Both the position numbers and the translations under genes were made by a program. Shown here in pieces: positions 31,846 through 39,218 of a stretch of 64,000 nucleotides of DNA. The notes below the pieces were generated by a model, which saw nothing but the letters and a program-made list of their open reading frames with translations, made no database searches and was not told the origin of the DNA. The stretch comes from Ferrovibrio xuzhouensis (GTDB taxonomy: Bacteria > Pseudomonadota > Alphaproteobacteria > Ferrovibrionales > Ferrovibrionaceae), in assembly GCF_042648965.1 (NCBI RefSeq), contig NZ_JBHRYJ010000001.1, positions 186,001 to 250,000 on the forward strand. Direction: 5' to 3'. Position 1 is the stretch's first letter. Each line of letters begins with the position of its first letter.

Positions 31846-33188
31846 GCGACGGCGCCACGCCGCGGCGGCCGGGAACCTCGCTGAGCGTCCGACTGGTCGC
31901 TGCGGCGCTGGTCTGGATGCTGCTGCTGCTGGGCGCCGGCGGCGCCGTGCTGTCCACCGCCTTCCGCCAGTCTGCCGTGCAGGAATTCGGCCACCGCCTC
32001 GACGCTCTGCTGCGCGCAATGATCGCGGTGACCGAAACCGCCCCCGATGGCAGCGTCAGCCTGGTGCGCTCACTCGGCGATCCGCGCTTCGAGCAGGTCT
32101 TCTCCGGCTGGTACTGGCAGGTCGCCGAACCTTCAGGCCGCCTGATTCGCTCGCGCTCGCTGTGGGACAGTACACTGCCGGTGCATGTCGCTGGCGCCGA
32201 GGAGCGCCGCGAGATCGCCGGTCCCAGGGGCGAGCCACTGCTGGTGGTCGAGCGTGATCTGCGCTTTCCCGGCGCCGCCGGACCCGTGCACATGCTGATC
32301 GCCGGCGACCTGCGCGAGCTGAACGATGGCATCCGCAGCTTCAACCGGTTGCTCTATGCCGCGCTGGCACTGTTCGCCGCCGGCATGACTGTTGCCATTA
32401 TCATCCAGGTCCGCTTCGGACTGCGGCCGCTGCGCCGGCTATCCACCGACCTCACGGCTATCCGTGACGGCCGCCGCCAGCGGCTCGGCGGCGGCTATCC
32501 GCGCGAGGTGGCTCCGCTGGCCGAGGCGATGAACGCCGTGCTCGAGCATGACAGTGAACTGATCGAACGCGCCCGCACCCATGTCGGCAATCTGGCGCAT
32601 GGCCTGAAGACGCCGCTGGCAGTGCTGCAGGCAGAGCTGCACGACACGCCCGGCCGCGCGGTTGCCGAGGCGCAGCTGCGCACCATGACCCGGCTGATTG
32701 AACATCATCTTGGCCGCGCCGCCGCCACCGCCGGTTCTGGTCGTGCGCTTGGCAGCCGCTGCACCGCCCGGCCAGTGGCCGAGGAAATCGCCACCGTGCT
32801 CGACCGCATCCATGCAAGTCGCAATATCGAGGCGGAGATCGCCATTCCCGCCGATGCCGTCTTCCACGGCCCGCGCGAGGATCTGCAGGAAATGCTGGGC
32901 AACCTGATGGAAAATGCCTGGAAATGGGCGCGTGGCAAAATCCGCGTCGGGGCGCGGAACGCGGAACGCCGCCTGATCCTGACCGTCGAGGATGACGGTC
33001 CCGGCCTGACGCCGGAGCAGGCCGCCATCGTGGCACAGCGCGGCGCCCGGCTCGACGAGGCAATGCCCGGCTGGGGCCTCGGCCTCGGGATCGTCACCGA
33101 CCTTGCCGCCATCAACGGTGGCAGCTTTGCCATCGATCGTTCGGATCTCGGCGGCGTGCGCGCGACCCTGACCCTGCCCGGCGGCTGA
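31842..33188 (+). CDS. membrane sensor histidine kinase
   Basis: This 448-residue kinase has two transmembrane helices (about residues 18-43 and 168-190) bracketing a periplasmic domain of about 120 residues, then a HAMP-like linker and the kinase core. The H box is LAHGLKTPLAVLQAE, the N box GNLMENAWKWA, and the G boxes DDGPGL and GLGLGIV; the ATP-binding domain looks complete. The sequence around the H box (GLKTPL) is of the PhoQ type. It is the cognate partner of the overlapping regulator, and the PepSY protein may modulate it. Confidence 0.93.
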   Translation: MSDGATPRRPGTSLSVRLVAAALVWMLLLLGAGGAVLSTAFRQSAVQEFGHRLDALLRAMIAVTETAPDGSVSLVRSLGDPRFEQVFSGWYWQVAEPSGRLIRSRSLWDSTLPVHVAGAEERREIAGPRGEPLLVVERDLRFPGAAGPVHMLIAGDLRELNDGIRSFNRLLYAALALFAAGMTVAIIIQVRFGLRPLRRLSTDLTAIRDGRRQRLGGGYPREVAPLAEAMNAVLEHDSELIERARTHVGNLAHGLKTPLAVLQAELHDTPGRAVAEAQLRTMTRLIEHHLGRAAATAGSGRALGSRCTARPVAEEIATVLDRIHASRNIEAEIAIPADAVFHGPREDLQEMLGNLMENAWKWARGKIRVGARNAERRLILTVEDDGPGLTPEQAAIVAQRGARLDEAMPGWGLGLGIVTDLAAINGGSFAIDRSDLGGVRATLTLPGG

Positions 33189-33195
33189 GGCCAGC

Positions 33196-34080
33196 CTATA
33201 CCGCCTGCGCAACCATTTCGGTCGGGGCGATGCGGTCCTCCTCGAGGCTGCGGGCCATGTTGGCAACCTTGGCCGGCGTCTCGCGGCCCATCAGCAGATG
33301 CAGGCCGAGCGGCGGCGCACCCTGCCCTTCCGCCTGCTGCTGCTGCGCCTGGCGCCGGCGTGCCGCCTGCATGAAGTCGCGGGCGAAATCCGTGCGGTCG
33401 GCGACCGCGAGGACCTGGAAGCCGGCAGCGCGCAACAGGGCCTGCAACGCGTCGGCGGTAACAAGGAAGCTGGTTTGCGGCCCCGTTGCCCAGGGCACCG
33501 GAAACAGCGGCGCGCCGCCCGGCCCCTGCAGCACGTCGTAGATGCCGAAGTGCGCACCGGGCCGCAGCACGCGCCGCACTTCGCGAAACAGGCGTGCCTT
33601 GTCGGCGATGTTCATGCCCACATGCAGCATGTAGGCGCCATCGAAGCTGCCGGCATCGAACGGCAGGTCAAGAGCGCTGGCTTCGCGATAGTCGGTGCGG
33701 GCGGCAAGGCCGGTCAGCGCGGCAAGCCGGCGGGCAACTTCGCAATAGGCCGCAGTCAGGTCGATGCCGGTGACATGGCAGCCGTGTTCGGCCGCGAAAT
33801 AGCGCGAGGCACCACCGATGCCGCAGCCGATATCGAGCAAGCGCGCACCGGCAGCAAAGCCGATACTGTCTGCGAAATGCACCGTCGCCGGCCGGCCGCC
33901 GATATGGAATTCATCGACCGGCGCAAGGTCGGCCGGTGTCAGTGCCGCCATGTCCTTGCCTGCCGCGGCCAGCGCGGCTTCGATGGCGGCAAAAAGATTG
34001 TCGCGGCCGTAATGGACCGCGACATCCTGTTCGAGAGTCTGATCGGTTGGCACGGCCTGCTCCCTGACGGTTCGCGACAT
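33196..34080 (-). CDS. SAM-dependent methyltransferase (sarcosine/dimethylglycine MT-like)
   Basis: This 294-residue cytoplasmic methyltransferase has motif I LLDIGCGIGGASRYFA, followed by GIDLTAAYCEVA and the post-I region LPFDAGSFDGAYMLHVGMNI. The N-terminal extension (VAVHYGRDNLFAAIEAAL) and the length resemble glycine-betaine pathway or quinone-type methyltransferases such as sarcosine/dimethylglycine methyltransferase. The substrate is not resolved. It is convergent with the histidine kinase gene and probably monocistronic. Confidence 0.85.
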   Translation of the reverse strand: MSRTVREQAVPTDQTLEQDVAVHYGRDNLFAAIEAALAAAGKDMAALTPADLAPVDEFHIGGRPATVHFADSIGFAAGARLLDIGCGIGGASRYFAAEHGCHVTGIDLTAAYCEVARRLAALTGLAARTDYREASALDLPFDAGSFDGAYMLHVGMNIADKARLFREVRRVLRPGAHFGIYDVLQGPGGAPLFPVPWATGPQTSFLVTADALQALLRAAGFQVLAVADRTDFARDFMQAARRRQAQQQQAEGQGAPPLGLHLLMGRETPAKVANMARSLEEDRIAPTEMVAQAV

Positions 34081-34111
34081 TCAAACCGTCAGGGCCGCCG
34101 CATGCAATGGT

Positions 34112-34570
34112 TCAGTTCACCACCCGCCAGGCGCCATCGGGACCGAGGCAGGCGGTGCCATAACTCGGCTGCGGCTGCCCATTGACGATCACCTGGGCCT
34201 GGTATTCCCGGCAGTACTGGCCGCCGGTGGTCTGATAGACCGGCGAGGCCGGCACGGCGGAAATCTGGCCGCCGCTATAGGGCGCGTAGACCACCGGCGG
34301 CGGCGGCGTGTAATAGGTCACCGGCGGCGGATTGACGATCACGACGCGCGGCCGGTAGGCCGGCGGGCCCCAGTAATGCCGGTCCCAGTAGGCGCCGTGA
34401 TAATGGCCGCGCGGCGGCGGCCCGTACCATGGGCCGCGATGCCAGCCGCTGCTGTAGCTGAACGAGAAACTGTCGGCACGGGCAGCCTGCGGCGCCAGCG
34501 CGACAAGGCCGGCGGCCAGGGTGACGGCCAGCACGGCAGGCCGGAGAACACGACGGAGCGAGAGCGACAT
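34112..34570 (-). CDS. exported Tyr/Pro-rich protein with C-terminal CREY domain
   Basis: This 152-residue protein has a signal peptide (cleavage near AARADSF), a Gly/Tyr/His/Trp-rich segment (WHRGPWYGPPPRGHYHG), a Pro/Tyr-rich stretch (PPPVTYYTPPPPVVYAPY), and the C-terminal domain YCREYQAQVIVNGQPQPSYG with TACLGPDGAWRVV. The last part matches the protein at 26.3-26.8 kb. The start MSLSLRRV follows CCAGGAGGCTGTGTC, a good ribosome-binding site. An envelope or surface role is likely; nothing more specific can be said. Confidence 0.75.
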   Translation of the reverse strand: MSLSLRRVLRPAVLAVTLAAGLVALAPQAARADSFSFSYSSGWHRGPWYGPPPRGHYHGAYWDRHYWGPPAYRPRVVIVNPPPVTYYTPPPPVVYAPYSGGQISAVPASPVYQTTGGQYCREYQAQVIVNGQPQPSYGTACLGPDGAWRVVN

Positions 34571-34705
34571 GACACAGCCTCCTGGACTGTCTGTGCCAAA
34601 AAGGCTGGCCCGCAATCGTGGCGAATTTATGATTGCCGGCTACGACCAGGAGAGCCGGACGGCAGGATGGTGCCGCCCGTCACAGGCTGCTCAGTAACAG
34701 GCCGT

Positions 34706-35428
34706 TCAGTACATATGCTGGCCGCCGTTGATACTGAGGGTCGAGCCGGTAACGAAACCGGCCTCGTCGGCGACCAGGAACTGCACGCCGCGGGCGATCT
34801 CTTCCGCCCGGCCGAGCCGGCCGACCGGAATCTTGGCGACGATCTTTTCCAGCACGTTGGCCGGCACCGCCGCCACCATGTCAGTGTCGATGTAGCCCGG
34901 CGCGATGGCATTCACGGTAATGCCGCGCGCGGCGCCTTCCTGGGCCAGCGCCTTGGTGAAGCCGTGGATGCCCGACTTTGCCGCCGCGTAATTGACCTGG
35001 CCGTACTGGCCGGCCTGGCCGTTGATCGAGCCGATATTGACAATGCGGCCGAAGCCGCGCTCGCGCATGCCGTCGATCACCGCCCGGCACATGTTGAAAC
35101 AGCCGCCGAGATTGGTGTCGATCACCGTCTGCCACTGCTCGCTGCTCATCTTGTGCAAGGTGCTGTCGCGGGTGATGCCGGCATTGTTGACCACGATGTC
35201 GACCGGACCGAGGTCGCGTTCGACCTGCTTCACCCCGGCGACGCATTCGTCATAGTCCGCCACGCTCCACTGGTAGGCGCGGATGCCGGTCTCGGCCGTG
35301 AAGGCGTCGGCCCGCTCCTTGTTGCCGGCATAAACCGCCGCAACCTTGTAGCCGTTCTGGTGCAGCAGCTTGGAAATGGCGGCGCCGATGCCGCGGGTTC
35401 CGCCGGTAACGATTGCAACGCGTGACAT
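34706..35428 (-). CDS. phaB: acetoacetyl-CoA reductase
   Basis: PhaB reduces acetoacetyl-CoA to (R)-3-hydroxybutyryl-CoA with NADPH, the second step of PHB synthesis. The 240-residue SDR has TGGTRGIG near residue 8, NNAGITRDSTLHKM, the catalytic Ser in NIGSINGQAGQYGQVNYAAAK with its Tyr and Lys, and the family C-terminal SINGGQHMY. The length is exactly typical. It lies 144 nt after phaA on the same strand, separated by a stem-loop. Confidence 0.95.
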   Translation of the reverse strand: MSRVAIVTGGTRGIGAAISKLLHQNGYKVAAVYAGNKERADAFTAETGIRAYQWSVADYDECVAGVKQVERDLGPVDIVVNNAGITRDSTLHKMSSEQWQTVIDTNLGGCFNMCRAVIDGMRERGFGRIVNIGSINGQAGQYGQVNYAAAKSGIHGFTKALAQEGAARGITVNAIAPGYIDTDMVAAVPANVLEKIVAKIPVGRLGRAEEIARGVQFLVADEAGFVTGSTLSINGGQHMY

Positions 35429-35530
35429 ACCCTTCCTCCTGTTATTCGCTTCTTGTTATGTACTAGTTGTCAGATAGTGCGCCGGGATTATGCCTTTATT
35501 TTTTGTCCTGGCGGGTTGATCCAGAGCAAC

Positions 35531-35560
35531 CGGGATGCGGAATTCCCCCTCCGCATCCCG
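35531..35560 (-). terminator. stem-loop between phaA and phaB
   Basis: CGGGATGCGGA and TCCGCATCCCG form a perfect 11-bp stem around an 8-nt loop just after the phaA stop. No T-tract follows on the minus strand, so it is not a standard terminator. It may stabilise the phaA 3' end or dampen read-through into phaB. Confidence 0.55.
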
Positions 35561-35572
35561 GTCGTATGGTCT

Positions 35573-36748
35573 TCAGTCGCGCTCGACGCACATGGCGATA
35601 CCCATGCCGCCGCCGATGCACAGGGTGGCGAGGCCCTTCTTGGCGTCGCGACGCTGCATTTCGTACAGCAGGGTCACCAGCACGCGGGTACCCGAAGCGC
35701 CGATCGGATGGCCGATGGCAATGGCGCCGCCGTTGACGTTCACCTTGTCGGTATCCCAGCCCATGTCCTTGTTCACCGCGCAGGCCTGGGCGGCGAAGGC
35801 CTCGTTGGCTTCGACGAGATCGAGATCGCCAGCCTTCCAGCCGGCCTTTTTCAGCGCGGCACGCGAGGCCGGGATCGGGCCGGTGCCCATGATCGACGGA
35901 TCGACGCCGGCCTGGGCCCAACTGACGATGCGGGCGAGCGGCTTGATGCCGCGCTTCCTGGCTTCCTCGGCGGTCATCAGCACCACGGCGGCGGCGCCGT
36001 CGTTGATGCCCGATGCATTGGCCGCCGTCACCGTGCCATCCTTCTGGAAGGCCGGCCGTAATCCCTTGACTGAATCCAGCGTGGCGCCATGGCGGATGTA
36101 TTCGTCCTGGTCGACGATGGTGTCGCCCTTGCGGCCCTTGATGGTGACCGGAACGATCTCGTCCTTGAACTTGCCGGCCTTCTGCGCGGCCTCGGCCTTG
36201 TTCTGGCTCTTCACCGCGAATTCGTCCTGTGCCTCGCGGGTGATCTGGAACTGCTTGGCGACATTCTCCGCCGTGGTGCCCATGTGGTAGCCGTTGAAGG
36301 CATCCCACAGGCCATCGCGGATCATCGTATCGATAAAGCCGAGGTCGCCCATCTTCTGGCCGGCGCGCAGATAGGCGGCATGGGTCGACTGGCTCATGCT
36401 TTCCTGGCCGCCGGCGACGACGATGCTGCTGTCGCCGTTGACGATCGCCTGGCAGCCCAGCGCCACGGCGCGCAGGCCGGAGCCGCAGACCATGTTGACG
36501 CCCCAGGCCGGCACCTCGATCGGCAGGCCGGCATTGATCGAGGCCTGGCGGGCGGGATTCTGGCCCTGCGCCGCGGTCAGCACCTGGCCGAGGATCACCT
36601 CGCTCACCTCGGCGGGCTTCACCCCGGCGCGATCCAGCGCGCCCTTGATCGCGACCTCGCCGAGATAATGCGCCGGCACGCTGCCGAACGCGCCGTTGAA
36701 CGAGCCGACCGGCGTGCGGGCCGCGCTGGCGATGACGATGTCGGTCAT
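35573..36748 (-). CDS. phaA: acetyl-CoA C-acetyltransferase (beta-ketothiolase)
   Basis: PhaA condenses two acetyl-CoA molecules, the first step of PHB synthesis, and also works in the reverse direction. The 391-residue thiolase has the active-site Cys in NMVCGSGLRAVALG (near residue 90), the His in NVNGGAIAIGHPIGASG and the second Cys in LATLCIGGGMGIA. The start MTDIVIASAARTPVGSF is the family beginning, preceded by GGAGGAAAAATC. The length is typical. Confidence 0.96.
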   Translation of the reverse strand: MTDIVIASAARTPVGSFNGAFGSVPAHYLGEVAIKGALDRAGVKPAEVSEVILGQVLTAAQGQNPARQASINAGLPIEVPAWGVNMVCGSGLRAVALGCQAIVNGDSSIVVAGGQESMSQSTHAAYLRAGQKMGDLGFIDTMIRDGLWDAFNGYHMGTTAENVAKQFQITREAQDEFAVKSQNKAEAAQKAGKFKDEIVPVTIKGRKGDTIVDQDEYIRHGATLDSVKGLRPAFQKDGTVTAANASGINDGAAAVVLMTAEEARKRGIKPLARIVSWAQAGVDPSIMGTGPIPASRAALKKAGWKAGDLDLVEANEAFAAQACAVNKDMGWDTDKVNVNGGAIAIGHPIGASGTRVLVTLLYEMQRRDAKKGLATLCIGGGMGIAMCVERD

Positions 36749-36904
36749 GATTTTTCCTCCACGGACGGGATCCGAAGCAGATCCCTCAAAGGCGAGATGG
36801 CGTGGTGCCGACCTGTCGAAAACAACGGCGCCACGCGGCATGCAGCGACGATAGCGGTGTTTTCGCAGATGCGGCAAGGGCCGGCGCCGCTGCCGAAATT
36901 TTGG

Positions 36905-38236
36905 TCAGGCCTGCGCTTTGATCACCGGCTTGCGTTTCCGTTGCGGCCGTCGCGTTGCGGCTTTCTGCTCGCCTTGCTCCGCCTGCGGACCAGCGGCAGC
37001 TTGACGCAGCAGCCAGTCGGCCAGCGGCTGCCACAGGCCGCTCTCGGCGCGCGGTCCGACCATCATGCCGATATGGCCGCTCGGCACGTCGAGGCGGTCC
37101 GCCTGCGGCAGCTGCGAAAGGATCGCTTCCGCCCCCTCCTTCGGTACCAGCTTGTCGCGCTCGGGCAGCACCGCCAGGGCAGGCTTGCGCCAGTCCTGCG
37201 GCCGCACCGGCCGGCCGTCGACCAGCCAGCGCCCGGCCGGCGGGGTGTTCTCGCCATACCAGCCCAGCAGGCATTCGCGGGCGACCGGGCCGGCCAGCGG
37301 CACGCCATCGTTCAGCCAGTCCTCCATCGCCACGAAGCGGCGGGCGGCGTCGCTGTCGGGCGGCAGCGTGGCAAACTGGGTGAATTTCTTCAGCGCGGTG
37401 AACGGATCGAGGGCCCAGAAGAAGCCCTGCAGCACATCCACCTCCAGCATGGCCGGCGCATCCGCCGGCACCGGACCCTGCTCCGGCACCAGGGCCGGCG
37501 CCAGCGATTGCACCAGCGCGGCATGATGGGCACCGCCGGCATGGAAATCCCATGGCGTCGCCAGCAGGGCCAGCGCCGCCACGTCGTCGGGCGCCTGCAG
37601 GGCGGCGGCCAGCGCCAGGTTGCCGCCCATGCAGTAGCCGAGCAGGATCGGCGGCCGGCCGGCGTGCCCATGCAGGGCTGCAAGCGCCCGGCGCAGGCGG
37701 GCGATATAGGCCGTCAGGTCGAACCGCTGTTCCGTATCGCCCGGCATGCCCCAGTCGAGCAGCACCGGCCGGATGCCGCGCCCGGCCAGCCAGCGGCACA
37801 GGCTCTGGCCCTCGGCGAGGTCGAGGATATAGGCGCGGTTGACCAGCGAGGGGACCAGCAGCAGCGGGATGCCATCGTCAGCATACGAGAGCAGCCGGCT
37901 GCTGCCCTCCTGCCAGACCGGCGGCGGATCGGCCAGGTCGCGCTGCCAGCCGTGGCGGCGATAGCGCAGCATGCCGCCGGTCATCGCCACCATGCGGCTG
38001 GCGGCGAGCCGCATCAGGGCGGCGGAAAACTCAGTCGGATCGACGGCGGCGAGGGCCGGTGCCAGCGCGGCGAGGCGCGGCTGCAAGAGCGGATTCCAGA
38101 GCGGCGATACGCGCCTCGCACTCGGCCAGGCGGCGAAGGAGCTCAGCAGCATCAGGTTGGCCGTCGCCAGGTGCAGCGCCAGCGGGCGCGGCCCCGGCCG
38201 CTTTACCCCGTCCGGCAGGGTTTTGTGCTGCGGCAT
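36905..38236 (-). CDS. phaC: polyhydroxyalkanoate synthase (alpha/beta hydrolase type)
   Basis: PhaC polymerises (R)-3-hydroxyacyl-CoA on the surface of the storage granule. The 443-residue protein has the PhaC lipase-box variant GYCMGG with nucleophile Cys202, Asp361 in PERDKLVP and His388 in PSGHIGMMVG, so the triad is complete. It is shorter than class I synthases (about 560-600) and longer than class III (about 350-360), and ends in a basic tail (RRPQRKRKP). The start is supported by GGGAGGAGGAGGCC right before the ATG. Its 5' end overlaps the PhaE-like gene by about 206 nt in another frame. Confidence 0.9.
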   Translation of the reverse strand: MPQHKTLPDGVKRPGPRPLALHLATANLMLLSSFAAWPSARRVSPLWNPLLQPRLAALAPALAAVDPTEFSAALMRLAASRMVAMTGGMLRYRRHGWQRDLADPPPVWQEGSSRLLSYADDGIPLLLVPSLVNRAYILDLAEGQSLCRWLAGRGIRPVLLDWGMPGDTEQRFDLTAYIARLRRALAALHGHAGRPPILLGYCMGGNLALAAALQAPDDVAALALLATPWDFHAGGAHHAALVQSLAPALVPEQGPVPADAPAMLEVDVLQGFFWALDPFTALKKFTQFATLPPDSDAARRFVAMEDWLNDGVPLAGPVARECLLGWYGENTPPAGRWLVDGRPVRPQDWRKPALAVLPERDKLVPKEGAEAILSQLPQADRLDVPSGHIGMMVGPRAESGLWQPLADWLLRQAAAGPQAEQGEQKAATRRPQRKRKPVIKAQA

Positions 38237-38468
38237 GGCCTCCTCCTCCCGGAGCATGTGACTGGGCGGATTGCCAGGCGGTTCCGGCGGTCCCGGCCTG
38301 GCGGGCGGCGGCCTGGGCGGCATCGGCGCCGCGCTGCCACAGGGTCAGCCAGGTGGCGGACAGTTCCGCCAGCTTGGGGTCGGCTGCCAGCAGGCCGGCC
38401 TGTTCCTGCCAGAGGTCAAGGAACTGCCGGGCCAGGGCCTGCGGATCGGGGGCGGCGGGGTCAGTCAT
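38031..38468 (-). CDS. PhaE/granule-associated-like helical protein overlapping phaC
   Basis: The 145-residue frame begins with a helical segment (ALARQFLDLWQEQAGLLAADPKLAELSATWLTLW) resembling the N terminus of PHA synthase subunit PhaE and other granule-associated proteins. It then has a Gly/Ala/Pro linker and a short coiled coil (DAAELLRRLAECEARIAALE), a common ending for such proteins, before the basic end GPRRRRSD. The only in-frame stop is about 206 nt inside phaC, so the linker and coiled coil are encoded on the same bases as the PhaC N terminus. The N-terminal part seems real; the function is inferred from position. Confidence 0.6.
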   Translation of the reverse strand: MTDPAAPDPQALARQFLDLWQEQAGLLAADPKLAELSATWLTLWQRGADAAQAAARQAGTAGTAWQSAQSHAPGGGGHAAAQNPAGRGKAAGAAPAGAAPGDGQPDAAELLRRLAECEARIAALESALAAAPRRAGTGPRRRRSD

Positions 38469-38590
38469 GCCCTTGAAGATACAACGAAGCGGCGTTTAAC
38501 GGCCAGTCTTTCGCACCGCAACAAGAGGCTTGCGCATACAAACGAATACGAGTGAAATGCACCGTCATCGAAGCTAGGGAGCGCGTTAAC

Positions 38591-39190
38591 GTGGCCGAAC
38601 AAGACCAGACGACGTCGGCGCCGGCGATTAAGATCAAAAAATACGCGAACCGACGGCTCTACAACACCGCGACCTCTTCCTACGTCACCCTCGAGAATCT
38701 CTGCCAGATGGTGAAAGACGGTCAGGATTTCGTCGTCGAGGACGCCAAGACCGGTGACGACATCACCCGCAGCGTGCTGACCCAGATCATTTTCGAGGAA
38801 GAATCGAAGGGGCAGAACCTGATGCCCATCGGCTTCCTCCGCCGGCTGATCACCTTCTACGGTGACAGCCTGCAGACCCTGGTGCCCAGCTATCTCGAGG
38901 TTTCGATGGCCTCGTTCCAGCGCAACCAGGAACAGATGCGCCAGTATATGGCCGAATCCTTCGGCGAGATGTTCCCGTTCCGCAACATCGAGGAAATGGG
39001 TCGCCAGAACATGGCGATGTTCCAACGCGCCATGACCATGTTCAACCCCTTCATCGCCAATCTGGGCGAAGCCGCCGACAAGGCGGCCAATCCGGCCAAT
39101 GGCGAGGCGCCGGCCGAGGTCGACACCCTGAAATCCCAGCTCGACGAATTGCGCAAGCAGGTGGAAGCCCTTGCCCGAAACAAGGGGTGA
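38591..39190 (+). CDS. phaR: polyhydroxyalkanoate synthesis repressor PhaR
   Basis: PhaR binds DNA and PHB granules and represses phasin and PHA genes until polymer appears. The 199-residue protein has the PHB/PHA accumulation regulator domain (IKIKKYANRRLYNTATSSYVT, then LCQMVKDGQDFVVEDAKTGDDITRSVL) and the following PhaR helical segments, and ends in a coiled coil. I choose the GTG giving MAEQDQTTSAP, preceded by GGGAG at 9 nt; a GTG 39 nt upstream is the alternative. It is divergent from the PhaE-like/phaC genes, which is the common layout. Confidence 0.95.
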   Translation: MAEQDQTTSAPAIKIKKYANRRLYNTATSSYVTLENLCQMVKDGQDFVVEDAKTGDDITRSVLTQIIFEEESKGQNLMPIGFLRRLITFYGDSLQTLVPSYLEVSMASFQRNQEQMRQYMAESFGEMFPFRNIEEMGRQNMAMFQRAMTMFNPFIANLGEAADKAANPANGEAPAEVDTLKSQLDELRKQVEALARNKG

Positions 39191-39218
39191 GCCGCAAGCC
39201 ACCCTCCCGACCGTTTCC

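Noticed and set aside
35515..35528. TTGATCCAGAGCAA, an FNR-like site between phaA and phaB
   Set aside because: It has one mismatch, lacks the following GGC, and lies between two genes of one unit far from a start codon in the expected direction.
36089..38476. A 795-residue open frame antisense to phaA and phaC
   Set aside because: It is a stop-free shadow caused by high GC and codon bias. It lies over two well-defined genes, has no recognisable domain and no start context.
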